This document shows, in pieces, positions 20,941-32,535 of a DNA stretch of 64,000 bases (its first letter is position 1; the number at the start of each line of letters is the position of its first letter). The notes under the pieces were generated by a model that was not told where the DNA came from, searched no databases, and was given only the letters and a program-made list of their open reading frames with translations. The position numbers were made by a program, and so were the translations under genes. This stretch comes from Lasiodiplodia sp. COLG20 (Eukaryota; Ascomycota; Dothideomycetes; Botryosphaeriales; Botryosphaeriaceae), in NCBI GenBank assembly GCA_009801085.1, contig VNWV01000003.1, positions 2,914,001 through 2,978,000 of the forward strand. The letters run 5' to 3'.

Positions 20941-22000
20941 ATGGCATCCTCCGACCTGACCATGCTCGTCGACATGGGCTTCGACCAGGAGCGCGCCGAG
21001 CTTGCTCTCAAGAAGTCCGGCTCACGTACGTCTGCCTTTCGCCGTAGAGTAGCTGCGGATCCGTCAGCGGCACCAATGCGCTGACGAGCCCCTAGTGCAG
21101 AACGCGATCGACTGGCTCGAGAAGAACCAGGACAAGTCTATCGACGAAATCAAGGCCGAAGATGCCGCACCTTCCTCTTCTTCGCCCCCGCCTCCCGGTC
21201 CGGGTGAGGAAGCCCAGAGCCTCAGGTGTAATGACTGCGGCAAGATGTTCCGCAGCCACGCTCAGGCCGAGTTCCACGCCAGCAAGTCAGGCCACGTCGA
21301 CTTCGAGGAATCGACCGAGGAGATCAAGCCGCTGACCGAGGAGGAGAAGAAGGCGAGGCTGGAGGAGCTCCGTGCAAAGCTCGCCCTGAAGCGTGCGGGA
21401 CAGTCGGAGCAGGATAAGCTTGACAAGAAAAAGAACGAGGTTAGTCATCGCATTCCAGCCTCTTTTATCTGCGCTGACACTCGGGGCTCCTAGGAAATTC
21501 GCCGCAAGGCAACCAAGGAATCTCAGGACGCCAAGGAGGCCTTGCAGGTCAAGGAACGCATAAAGGAAGCAGAGAAGAAGCGTCGTGAGAAACAGGAGGA
21601 TATAGATGCACGCAAGCGGGTTCAGGCTCAGATCGAGGCGCAGAAGCTCGAGCGGAAGCGGAAGGCCGAGGCGGAGAAGGCAGCAAGATTGGGACAAGCC
21701 CCTCCCGAAGCTGCAGCACCAGCACCTGCTGCGACCTCATCTGGACCCACCACCTCGAAGCCCGCGAGCGCATACACTGAGACGAGATTGAGGCTTCAGC
21801 TTCCCTCCGGCACCGTGCAGAAGACACTACCGGTGGAGACTACCTTGTTCGAGCTGGCGCATCAACTGGCTCAGGAGAGCGGCATGACCGTGAGCACCTT
21901 CACTCAGAACTTCCCAAGGAAGGTCTTCGACCAGACCGACTTCGGTCAGACGCTCAAGGAAGCAGGCATGATCCCCAGTGCCGCGCTTATCGTCGGATAA
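20941..22000 (+). CDS. UBA - C2H2 zinc finger - UBX domain protein (SAKS1/UBXN1-like Cdc48 cofactor)
   Basis: The model is join(20941..21025,21096..21439,21494..22000), giving 311 residues with phases closed. Residues 1-40 are a UBA domain (MLVDMGFDQERAELALKKSGS, then QNAIDWLEKNQD). At about 76-98 a C2H2 finger reads CNDCGKMFRSHAQAEFHASKSGH. A long charged helix follows (about 105-205). The UBX domain fills the C-terminus and contains the Phe-Pro-Arg loop (NFPRKVF) that docks on the Cdc48/p97 N domain. UBA binds ubiquitin chains, so the protein should bridge ubiquitinated clients to Cdc48 in cytosol or nucleus. The first intron's acceptor was chosen at CCTAG because it preserves the UBA frame. 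Confidence 0.93.
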
Positions 22001-22450
22001 GCTTGGACACTACTCATACCCAGGTCAGGTGCTCGGATGCTTGATTGATACGATTTGAGAGGGTACTATCAGAAACCGGGCGTGCACGATGAATGACGAA
22101 ATGGTAGGAGACATTCATGGTTTTTAGGAAGAAAAACCTCATGATATTTACTCGAAATGATTAAGACCAGGACCTCAAAGGTCCCCGAACTCCTTTTAAA
22201 CCCCCAATTTTTTTTCTACCGAGCCAAACCCCCATGTCCCCTCTCAACTGTTATGTGGACCCTGGTTCAATGCGTCATGGTTCCCTCAGCTGGGAGTCGC
22301 TAACCAAATGTGTCGCAAAGATGGCACGGAAACTCCAACGGCATTCGCGTGCGACCTTCGGCTCAATCAGGAGGTCCATATGGAACGAAGCCGTATGTTT
22401 GGCTACTTCAGCTTTTGCTGAGATTTCTGATCGTTCGAGACTCAAGTCCC
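22001..22450. other. Intergenic between convergent genes
   Basis: A tail-to-tail spacer of 450 bp with no gene or repeat seen. Confidence 0.6.
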
Positions 22451-23857
22451 TCACGCAGAAGTCTTGGCCTTCTTCGCCTTGGGCTTGCTGGCCTTCTTCT
22501 CCTTAGTCGCCTTGACCTTCACAGGCTCCTTCTCCTTCTCCTCCTCGACTGCGCCAGTGCTTTCCCTCTTCTTTGACCTCTTGGACTTCTTGGCGGTCTC
22601 CATGGCCTCGACAACCTCCTGATCTTCTTCGTTGTGGGGCTTCTCCGTCAGGGTCTTGGGGACTTCCTCAGGCTCGGCAGGGGCCTGGCTCTTCTTGGGA
22701 ACCTTGCTGGTGCTCTTGATGGCCGGGGCCTTGAACTCGTAGCCCATCTCCTTAAGCTTGTCCTCTTTGTTCTTCCTCCTCCGCTCTTCCCGCTCAATCC
22801 TCTTGTCCCAACCTTCACGATCCATGCCCAAACGCAAGTGGCGACCTTGCATCTTGTTGCGCGGGGCAGGCTTGAAGCGCTTGTTGGAGCCCTTGAAGAG
22901 TTCGGGGTGAACCTGCTCGGCGGGAACGTGGCGCACCTGCAGGATGTGACCGAACATGAGGTACTTGTCCATGGTCTCGGCGACGATTTTAGCGACATCG
23001 TTATTGGCGAACTCAATGAAAGCGTAGTGCTTGCTGCGGCCGGTTTTCTTGTTGCGCGCCAGACGCAGGCGGCTGATCTCGCCGAACTGCGAAAAGTAGG
23101 CCTTCATCTGATGCTCGTAGAAACCGTGCGGAATGCGACTGTAAAATAAGTTTAGTATGAAGGGACAGTCTCCAATGCAGAAAATGGAGAAACCAACCCA
23201 ATGTATATTACGCCAGGGCTTTGGTCGTCCTTGACGTTCTTCAACTTCTTGGCCAGCTTCTTCGAGTCGGGCAGAGACGGGAGGTTGGAGAGATCGCCCT
23301 CGTCCTCGCCATCCTCCTCATCCTCATCGCTTTCGAAGCCCTTGAGCAGAGCCTTGGTCTGGTCATCCTCTTCTTCGCTCTCATCATCGCTACCCTCCAC
23401 AGCGGGCTGCTCCTCATCGGCGGACTCCTCGGCCGGGGCTGGCTCTTCGGCAGCCTTGCGCTTCTTGCCATTCACAGCCTTGGCAGCAGAAGCAGGCTTT
23501 GCGGCAGGCTCCTCATCCTTCTCCTTCTTTGCCTTCTTGGACTTCTTGGGAGTAGGCTTCTCAGCGGCCTTCTCTTCCTCTTCGGCGCCGTCGAAGAAAT
23601 CGGAGGCGCGCTTGCGGGAGGACTTGGACTTCGGAGCGGGGGCCTCCTCTTCCTGCTTGGGAGTGTCCTTCTTAGACTTCTTGCTGGACTTGACGGGTGC
23701 AGGCTGTTCTTCGGGGGCGGGAGCGTCGGCCTTCTTGAGTTTCTTGGTGCTGGGCGAGGTAACAGCGCCGCCGCCTGAAAAGGGTCAATTACCTAGCACA
23801 GACATGGTCGCAGATTCACCTACTCTTGCGCTTCTTAGACTTGGTCTCGGGGGCCAT
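22451..23857 (-). CDS. NOP15: Nucleolar RRM protein, Nop15/NIFK-like 60S assembly factor
   Basis: The model is complement(join(22451..23138,23198..23774,23824..23857)), giving 432 residues. For the first intron the donor GTAGGT at 23823 was chosen over GTGAAT because only it keeps the reading frame. The N-terminal half is lysine- and glutamate-rich with acidic blocks (SDDESEEEDDQ, ESDEDEEDGEDEGD). A single RRM follows at about 210-285, with GVIYIGRIPHGFYEHQMKAYFSQFG (RNP2 side) and RSKHYAFIEF (RNP1). The C-terminus is basic. Yeast Nop15 (220 residues) binds ITS2 in pre-60S particles; this protein is about twice as long because of the acidic/basic N-terminal extension. It probably acts in the nucleolus. 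Shares a 255-bp promoter with SMN. Confidence 0.9.
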
Positions 23858-24112
23858 TTTCGGGAGAGGTGAAATTGCGGGCGCGCGGAGGTGGTGATGC
23901 TGAGCAAGCTGCTGCTTGCCCGAACTTTTTTCTGCGACGTGCGCTTCCCGCCGAAGATGGGCCGCGTGCCATCGCCGCGGTTGCCTACCCCAGCACAACC
24001 ACCACTACTTCGTTCTCTCCACAAGCAACCATACAATTTTTTCGACTCCGGGTTTGCGCCAAATCACCCCATACCTGAGTAGCTCTCAAGTCCTCATCGC
24101 GCATCCATCAAG
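23858..24112. promoter_or_regulatory. Compact bidirectional promoter, NOP15 and SMN
   Basis: Only 255 bp separate the two start codons. The two products act in ribosome and spliceosomal RNP biogenesis respectively, so co-expression is plausible. No consensus element was recognised with confidence. Confidence 0.55.
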
Positions 24113-24823
24113 ATGTCTGGGATTGACATATTCGCTCCCGGCGCCTGGGACGATCGCGCCCTAGTCAAGGGCTGGAACGCCCAGGTGAAAGAGTACAAGG
24201 TAACAAGCTCCAAACACCCACGAAGTGAAAAGACGCGCAAACTAACAAGATCTTCTGTTCTAAAGAAATATCACAGCCTGCAGAAGAAGGACAGGAAGAC
24301 TCCGCTTAGCGACAAGCTCACGGCTGCCGAGATCTTCGATCTTGCTGAGTAAGTAATCTCGACTTCTGCTCCTCTTTTAAGATATTTCCATAAAAATAAC
24401 AGTTTTTTCAGCCTTGCCGACCCGGATGAGCTCGAGGAGATGGGCATCAGTCTTGATGCCCAGTCTCGTGCCAAGCCGAACGAAGAGCCCCAGGATACCC
24501 ACATGGAGGACGATGGCACCGCCTACCAGCCTGATGCTGCCTCTTCCGAGGATACTGACGCTGCTGCCCGCCAGCTGATGCAGGAGGCAGAGAGTCAGCA
24601 TGGATCGCAAGCCCCTCCCATTCCGGGAGCTGTCGCCGCCGCGCCTGGTTAGTGTCCTCCCTCATTCATGCGAAAGCCCTGCCTTCCGCGTTTCCGAACT
24701 TTCGCTGATATCGTTTTAGGTCAGAACGACGCGTTGAAGAACATGCAGTGGGCTTGGTTCTATGCTGGCTACTACCAAGGCCAATACGAGGCTCAGCTGC
24801 GCTCTGCCCAGCAGCCCCACTAG
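24113..24823 (+). CDS. SMN1: Survival motor neuron (SMN) protein, short fungal form
   Basis: The model is join(24113..24199,24266..24348,24412..24647,24720..24823), giving 169 residues with phases closed. The Gemin2-binding helix is at the N-terminus (WDDRALVKGWNAQVKEYKKYHS). The C-terminal YG box (MQWAWFYAGYYQGQYEAQ) mediates SMN oligomerisation. The middle is acidic and Pro/Ala-rich. No Tudor domain is visible, as in the 152-residue S. pombe Smn1/Yab8. The protein should assemble Sm cores on spliceosomal snRNAs in the cytosol. Intron 1 is 66 nt, a multiple of three, and contains no in-frame stop, so its retention would insert 22 residues into the Gemin2-binding helix. Confidence 0.9.
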
Positions 24824-26017
24824 GAGGTGGCTTCCTTCACGTCTCAATTGTAGGTAGCCTCACAGGTCAGCACCGTAGGCAAAGGTCAGTCTGAACAACT
24901 ATTAGATACCCATGGTCATAACATTACCTTATCAGACATGCAACCTCCTTCCATTTGGGAGTAAATCGAATCCGTATGATTGACACGTCCAACCCTGATA
25001 AGGTTACGGACGCTCCGACTTTCCCGGGAGATGGGGATTCTGATTCGCTCACATAGGATCTCGTAGTCTACTGTGGCGCAGATGCCAGCACAAGTTGGTA
25101 CCTGCAGCGGAGCAAAACAAGCATATTCCACATGCGACACACTCGCAAGTCACAGTTTGACTCATGAATCGCCTACTGACGCCATGGCCAGTCTGTTTGC
25201 TGCAGGATCTGGGCCTAAAGAACTTCAAAAAGCATTCCAAAGATAGGATAGAGAAGAGCTCTACCGTGCGCGTGCCTTCTGGTCCTTGTTCAGCGATTAT
25301 TCCAGCCAGGATAATCAGGAAATGAAGGAAGAAAGCGTGTACCGGGGAAAAAAGGCGGATCGCAGCTAACCGAAGGCAAAGGGCTTGGTTGGTGACAAGA
25401 TGGCGATAGTGGATTCTTGTCATTCTGAGCAGGCGCCAAATTCGCCGTTTATCCGTCTTGTCAAATATCACACAGCCAATGTAATGGTGATCAACAAAAG
25501 CTTGGAGAAGCTTGGTTCCTCGGTTGAGGTTGTGCATTGCGGAGATGGTCGTGGGGAGTGGAGGCTGACACAGACCTGCGACACAACCCGAGACACAACC
25601 AACACACGACATGTCGAGCTTCGTGCAGAGCCTTCGCCCCGCAACATCCAAAATACGCGGGAAAGGCTAGGCTCCGGCGCCGATCCAGGCAAAGACAGAC
25701 CACTTTTTGCGGTTCTAAGTGATGCCGAGAGGCTGTGGCGTCTCGCCTGACTGGTTTTGCGACACGCGCAGCCTCCGCCACCAGCGGCTGCAATCTTCTC
25801 TCCACCCTTATTAAAGACACCTTCTCGCCTCCCCAGCCGGATCTGTAAGCGCTCTTTCGACAACCGTTGTAATAATTGCACTCTCATTGGGCCTCTTGCA
25901 AGTCCAGTCTCTCTCTCCCTCTCTTTTTCCAAGCCGACGCATTTGATACCCCACCGCAGCGCGGTCTTCTTTTTCAATTTCCATATATTAGAACGAAATC
26001 TTCACGAATCCAGCATA
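24824..26017. other. Intergenic; long promoter of the cupredoxin gene
   Basis: About 1.2 kb. Frames overlap on both strands but none looks real. A pyrimidine-rich stretch (CTCTCTCCCTCTCTTTTTCC) lies about 100 bp before the cupredoxin start, typical of strongly transcribed fungal promoters. Confidence 0.5.
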
Positions 26018-26825
26018 ATGAAGGCCACGACGTTTCTCCCGCTCTTCGCTGCCAGCGGCGCCCTCGCCGCCACCCACACCGTCATGGTCGGCGGCGTCAA
26101 GCCTCCGACAGACCCCACTGGCGAGCCCACGCCCATGCTGCAGTATACGCCCGAGAACATCCAGGCCGCTCCCGGTGACACTGTCGAGTTCCACTTCATG
26201 CAGAAGAACCACACTGTCACCCAGAGCACGTTCGAGGATCCCTGCAAAAAGATGGAGGGCGGCTTCGACTCCGGCTTCATGCCGAATCCCGACGGCGCCG
26301 AGGGCGTTACCTGGACCATGACGGTCAACGACACCAAGCCAATCTGTATGTTGGGGAAAAACAATATCGTCTTTCAATCCTGAGAGGATACGAGAAAGCT
26401 AACGCAAGGAACAACCAGGGGCCTACTGCAAGCAGAAGACCGGCATTCACTGCGGCAAGGGCATGGTCTTCAGCGTCAACGCCGTCGAGAGCTCCGAAAA
26501 GTCGTTCGCGGCGTACAAGCAGCTGGCCATCCAGAAGAACGGCACCGAGCTCGACGTCGCCCCCATCGCTGCCAGCCCGGCCGCCGCCGTCTCGAGCACC
26601 GTCACCCTCGCCGCCGGCCAGGCTGAGGCCACCGCCACCGTTGCCGCAGGCAACGGCCAGTGCGCCGACGGCTCCGCTTGCACCTGCTCCTGCCTCTGCG
26701 GCACGAACAGCTTCCCGGAGGGCGCCGCTGTGAACAACTTTGGCGGCTTTGCTGGTGCGTAGTTCTCGCCACTTGTCAAATTTGTACTGAAGCTGACGAT
26801 TCTATTAGGCATGATCCCTGCTTAA
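26018..26825 (+). CDS. Secreted cupredoxin-domain (serine-rich extracellular) protein
   Basis: The model is join(26018..26345,26419..26754,26809..26825), giving 226 residues; the last exon is just 17 nt and encodes the final five residues. The signal peptide (MKATTFLPLFAASGALA) is followed by a blue-copper-like beta-sandwich. Candidate copper ligands are His65 (KNHTVTQ), Cys113 (WAYCKQ), His120 and Met125 (HCGKGM), in the order expected of plastocyanin-type sites. A low-complexity Ala/Thr/Ser stretch and a cysteine cluster (CADGSACTCSCLC) precede the end. No GPI-type hydrophobic tail is visible. Such proteins are common in fungal secretomes and cell walls, with mostly unknown function. Copper binding is inferred from the motif only. 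Confidence 0.88.
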
Positions 26826-27940
26826 TAAGCGCTCGAGTACGACTGTCGAGCTTCGAAGCAGGGCCACTCTGGTGAAGAAGGTGGTTCGAATGGAGGAGGG
26901 TATACCCCAGGACAGGGCTCATTTGCTTCGTCGTACCTAGCATTGAGCGGCATTTCTTACTTTTCTTTGTCATAGAAGACATGACCTCTGCTGCGCAAGG
27001 TGTAGTATGGATTATTGTTGATATCCTTGACGGATGGTCGGTTGGTGCCAGGCGGTACCTGATTAGATTAATTTATTTTTGGAAATCTCGGAAACCTGTT
27101 ATATATCTCGATTGGTGCTTCTTATTGTGGGCTTTTGTTTTCACTGATTGTTGTTCAAGTGTGTGACAAAACATAGCAGACGAGAGTAATTTTTTGTAAA
27201 AAGAAAATAAGAGATCAATGCTAGCGCAGCAACATTGCAAAGAAAACAAAAAGCAAAAAGTCGAGAAGGGGCCGCCAGCAAGCTGAAGGCCACACGACTC
27301 TATAAAACCCCCTTTCGGGAATTTTCCCCCTCCCGCCTGCAGGGTAAGGTGGTGGAGAGCAATAACTCTCCGTGCCATAGGCCCGAAGACCCTTAGGTGG
27401 AAGACCGAGTTCGCTGGTGAATTTAATATACCGTACTGCAACGAATGGAAGTAAAAACTAAAGAAGTTCCTTGGCACATACAACTTAAAAGACGAACAAA
27501 ACAAAAAAAAAATCAGGTTGGATTCACAATCCTGTATACACAGGCCTCCACAAAATGGAGATCCTGAGGTGGAAGGTCACCTCACTAAGCTTGTTTATAA
27601 CCATCAGTGGGCGCGTTATGAGGTAGTAATGCTCTCGGCCCATTACCATTGGCAATGCAAAATCCAAATACTCAGTGACAATGTTCAAGTTCGATTGATA
27701 TGGCTCCTTTCATTCTGAACTTTCATATAGATAAGAGGGAAAAAGGCTAACGGAGACGCCATAGATCGTCGAACCTTATGATCATGCTTCATTCAAGGTT
27801 CGTCTCCCCCTTAAACGCCTCTTTTTTCCCTTTTTCGCAACGACACCAAAAAGAATATGCACCCACAATCCCATCTTCTGTCCGCTGAATCCTCGGAATT
27901 CTCAATGCCCCTTCCGCACTTCGACCCCCCAAGTTGAACC
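26826..27940. other. Intergenic between convergent genes
   Basis: This 1.1-kb tail-to-tail spacer separates the cupredoxin and JmjC genes. It contains A/T-rich runs. I see no gene. Confidence 0.6.
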
Positions 27941-30900
27941 TCAATAGACCTTCCCGCCTCTCCCTCTGGGCCTGCCTCTACCTCGTCCTCTAGCCCTCGC
28001 CATGCTTCCTCCTCTCACCGAAGGGGCTGGTGTCACCTTAGCTGGGATGACGCCATCGTCGCTATCGTCTGTATCGCTGAGCCGCAGCTCGCCGACATTG
28101 TACTTTCGCTTGTTCACGGGCGTGAAGCCCAAAGTCACTACAATCGGAGTCTCCGTTGTCGCCGCCGTCGTTATTATTACCGGATTAGTAGTAGTAGAAG
28201 CGGTTCCATTGACGGCTGGAGCAGACGTGGCCGGCGACGCCGAAGAAGAAGCCGGTGCTTGACGCTTACTGGCAGCGGAGACGATCTTGATCTTCTTGCC
28301 GCCACGACCGGGGCCAAAGCGAGACAAGATGCTGGGCCTGCCGGGCGGAGGTGGAGCAGAAGGAACAGTGCCAACGGAGTCCTTGTTGGTCTGCATCGGT
28401 GCGATAGCCACGCGCTTGGGAGGCGAAGAAGATGGAGGAGGAGTCGCATCGCTGGCCCCATCCAGCTGCTCAGCAACGTTGTTTTCATCGTCCTCGTCGC
28501 CTTCCTCGCGCGCCCAACGAGCAGCTTGGATCTTTGCGAGGCGATTGGTCTCTTCCTCGAGAGCACGACGAGCCTCTGCCTCCGCATTCTCGCGCTCCAT
28601 CTGCTCTTTGGCCTGCTTGTCGGCTTGCTTTGTTGTGGGCTCACGGTTCATTGGCGCCATTGGCTGCGGTCGCTGCGATTGAGGCTGATTTTCATCTTCG
28701 CTGGTGTCCGAATTTTGGTCATCGGAAATGACCTGGATGTCCCCAGTAGACACTCGGGGTGGTCGTGACCCAAGAGGCCGTATCTGAGCGCCATTGGAGC
28801 GAGCAGGCATTGACTGTCGTTGCCTGTTTGGGCGAGGATTCGCTCGTCCCTCTTTCCAATCGTCCGGCAGCTGCATCAGATCATCACTGTTCTCGCGCCG
28901 TCGGCGTTGGCGAGGAGCGTAGTACTCTTCATCAGAATCGAGTCCTGCCTCTCCATCAGAACCGACATCGATCTCCTCATATCTCTTCTTCACGCGTTGT
29001 CCCTTTTTCTTAGTCTCGCCTTTCCTGATGTCAAAATCATCATCATCTTCGAGTGCTACTCTTGTCTTTTTGGACTTCTTCACTGCGCCATTCGCGGCGG
29101 TCGATGCTTGTCCCTTCGGCCCGGCGACATCAGACTGGATGATCGCAACGTTATGCATGGCTGAATTTCTTGCATTGGGATCCAAACTGAGTTGTGAGCG
29201 TCTGCGCTTCTCCAGGTCCTTTTGCCTAAACTCTGCAAGCTTCTCGCTAGGGAGTTGAAGCTTTGCAATGACGCTTCGATTGCGCATGGCACCCCAAACT
29301 TGGATGTACCTACCGTCTTTCTTTGCCTGCTCTAGCTGAGCCTTCTCTTTCTTCTTGAGAAATTGCCGAGTAGCATCGTTCTTCGCTTGTGATTTCGGTT
29401 TATCGGTCTTCTGTCTCTTCGATACAAGCTTGATATGGTCATCAGCATCGGCATAGCCTCTCTTTGTAGAACTTCGGAAGATTTGCACGTTGCTTTCGCC
29501 CCCATCCAACTCTGGGTACAGAGAAGAATCGTCTGCATCAATCTCATCGAAATACGGCGCAGCTCCTTGTCCATTCTCATCGATGAAAGGGGAATCCAAG
29601 TTCCGTGGCCTCGCACCGCCGAGCATCGCTGAAGGCCCAGGCAGAGCTGCATCGTTCGAACGGAGTGCTGGGTCCAGGAAGCTCTCGTCTTCACCAACCG
29701 GTGAATATTCGATTTGAGTTTGATCATGATGATCATCGTCTTCCTCATCATCAAATCGAGGGTGATCTTGCTTAGCTTGTTCTGCTTCTTCGCGACGTCT
29801 GCGTAGTCGCGCGGACTCTGCAGGGGCTGCATCCTCATCCCGTAGCCAATTGAGATTCGAGACACTGAAATCGACTAGCGCCTCAACGCTGCGCGCATCA
29901 GCAACCTTTTTGGTGTCGTGGCCCAGAAGAGTCCCTTTCGGCTCGTACGGACGTTGGCGTGGATCTCTTCGGCACGCGCCAGTGTTGCAAACACGGCGGC
30001 AGTGAGGGCATTGCCACCTTGGGTTCTCCATGATAGTTTGTGGCATAATATCATGTGCGCGGAACAGGGAACCGTAGCAATACCACAGATCACACGTGGT
30101 ACACCTCCCCATCTTCCACTTGGGATGTTTGTGTAGGCACGTGTGGCAGGTTGCGTGGTTTGCAAGCCAGGCCTTCGACCTCTTTTTGGCGGTTCGGCGG
30201 ACAGTCCCATCGTCATTTACGATGATCTCCTCATCAGACTTTTCTTCATCCTCTTTCGCCTTTGGATTCTTGTAGTCAACGAAGGGCCTTGACTTGAGTT
30301 GCTCCTGGCAAATTTGAGCGAGTGTCTTTTTTTGCAAGCTGCGCCGTTCTTCCGACAAGGGCATTGGCGTCTTCTCATGGAGGCGACCATTGTCAATGTC
30401 GATTACTTGTTTCCTCCACTCCTCGTGCTTGTAAAGCAAATCTTTCCACCGCCACTGTTCAACCCAGTTCATCCCCGAGATGCATGCGCAACTACGACCC
30501 ATTGCGTAACAATCGAGGCAAATGTCGTAAGGCTCCTCGGCCTCGGTACCCAACGCATGGACACATGCTTTGCAGGTCAAGAACCTGTTGAAAATGTTCC
30601 CGCGACAGTACGCGCAAGTCACATAGCCCTCGAAGGCCATGAATTCTGGGTGCTCTTTGGGTAGGTCCGGCGAGAACATTTCGGATAGAAGGATATGCTT
30701 GTATAGCTCGAAAAGGCGTTTGAAGTCCTTCTGTACCTGGCGAACCTTGGAACTAGACCGTAGGAGGGCAGCCTGTTCAGCGCTGGCTTCGCTCTGCATC
30801 TTCGCCTGCTTGAGGAGATTCGAGTACTTCAGGAGGGTATAGTAGACGATGGCTTTGTTCTTGTACTGTTCGTCTCGGCACACCATGCGTGCATTTGGGA

Positions 30901-32000
30901 GTGCTTCCTTGAACGCCATTTCCAAAGTTTCGACTGTTGTCCGGTTCCAGGCCACTTTCATCGTTCTCGTACCTCTGTTCCAAACCTGATGCGGAGCCAA
31001 AGGCGGGATCAGGATAAAGTCACCGGGTCGTTGTTCAACGACGTAAGTGCGGAAAGGTGCTCTCTTCCAGGCTGCAACTTGAGCAAAATGGTTTTCGACT
31101 TCGATGTCGTGGCCCAGAACCGAGAGCCAATATTCGGAGACAGTGTGTCGATCTTTCGTCTCCGTCATGAACCAGATTGAAGAGCCGGGCTTTTCAGGTT
31201 TGCCGTCCTCACCAACGGCTCCAGAAGCGTTGACCATGATGTTCTGACCCAGCGACGCGCACATTTCCCTATGAGAGGGCGTGTATGTCCCTTCGTGTCC
31301 GATGTAACACATCAGGTTTTCAGCCCTCATCTCTGGGGGAAGGCTGCTCATCAGGTCCCCCGCACGCGCAATGCCACGGCCCTTCTTCCGACCACCCGGC
31401 GCATTCGGCGTAGGCTCGTCCACCGACCCTGGGCCGTTGATTTCTCCCGTACTCTCGTTCAGGTAGAAGAGACCGCTTGGAATATGCTCCTTGAGCTTGT
31501 CATGCCAAACCTGGGGGCAATCAATATCCTTCAAGTATATCCGTTGACGGTTCTTATCCTTGTAGTTGTCCGGCCCATCGAAATACTGGTTCGTGAGGAG
31601 CCCCATGTTTTTGAGGTAATGTGCGGTAGTTAGAGGGATGTTCTCCTTTGCGGTCAGGTTACGCGCATTCTCCACTGAAGTGAAGTGAGCCCAGGCCTCC
31701 AGACGAAGTGAACGGAGGTTGTGGGAGCTTACCCTTGTCTCCGCAGTTGGCGGCGAGCCACTCCGGAGTGAAAGTCCATGGGTCAAGGACATCCTCAAAA
31801 CCGTCGACTACAAGCGGTTTCCCACTTATTACGACGTGGAGTAGCACGAGTTTCTCGAATTGCTCGACGCCTTGGTCGTGGATCATGTCAACCGAGATAC
31901 GGTCCACATATTGAAAATTTTCCGTGTTTTCGACGAGAGCCTGAACGTCGAAGTCTGGTGGAATTGGTTCGAAAGACGCACGCGGGCGTTGGGCAGGCAT
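27941..32000 (-). CDS. JmjC-domain protein with R1-type (4CXXC) zinc-finger region, probable chromatin demethylase
   Basis: The model is complement(join(27941..31674,31733..32000)), giving 1,333 residues; one 58-nt intron. The JmjC fold spans about 100-345. The Fe(II) triad is apparently intact: His224 and Glu226 (PSHREM) and His318 (APHQVWNRG). Two cysteine clusters follow. The first (about 440-485) has CAYC, CKAC, CLDC and CAC; the second (about 597-657) has CHTC, CTTC, CPHC and CNTGAC. This matches the zf-4CXXC_R1 domain seen in some fungal JmjC proteins. The remaining half is disordered, charged and basic (nuclear signals such as KKSKKTR), with a coiled stretch and an Arg/Gly-rich tail (RARGRGRGRPRGRGG). 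It is presumably nuclear, acting on histones or other chromatin proteins; the substrate is unknown. Divergent to COQ2. Confidence 0.9.
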
Positions 32001-32535
32001 TTCTACGGCGAAGCCGCAGCTATGCGACGGCGGGTGAATTGAGTGGGGGTCTAGAACACGATTGTCGAGCGGCGTGTTGCAACCATAATCGCGTAAGCAT
32101 CCGAGTTGCGGCGGACGCGTAAATCGCGGTCGGGAGCTCCAGAAAGCGCGGGGTGGTGCGGTCGACGAGCAGAAGAGCGGCGACGGGTAGTGAGGAATCG
32201 CGGGAGCTCAGTCGGCGGAGGCGTCGAGCTCATGTCCGCGCACCCGCGCTCTTGTGCACGGACCACCACAAGAAAGTCGGCGCCCTGGACCTCAGCTCCG
32301 TCTTTTTTCTCCCTTCACAGAAGAGACCATCGTGCCCAGTCAAGCGACGTGCATCGTTGGGACTGTTGGGCGCGCTTGGTGCAATTGGCTCAGTAGTTCG
32401 AGTCGTTCCAGTCTCCGAGTTCCTTCCTTTCTTGCTGCAGGGATCAGACGTCAAAAAGGATTCAATATCTATCCTTCTGGACAGAGCCGGGCCAGTTGTT
32501 GTAATTTATCTTTCTTCCTTTCAGTCGCCATCATC
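32001..32535. promoter_or_regulatory. Divergent promoter, JmjC gene and COQ2
   Basis: A 535-bp head-to-head spacer. The COQ2 frame is open upstream to 32254 but has no ATG before 32536 that would improve the protein. Confidence 0.5.
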
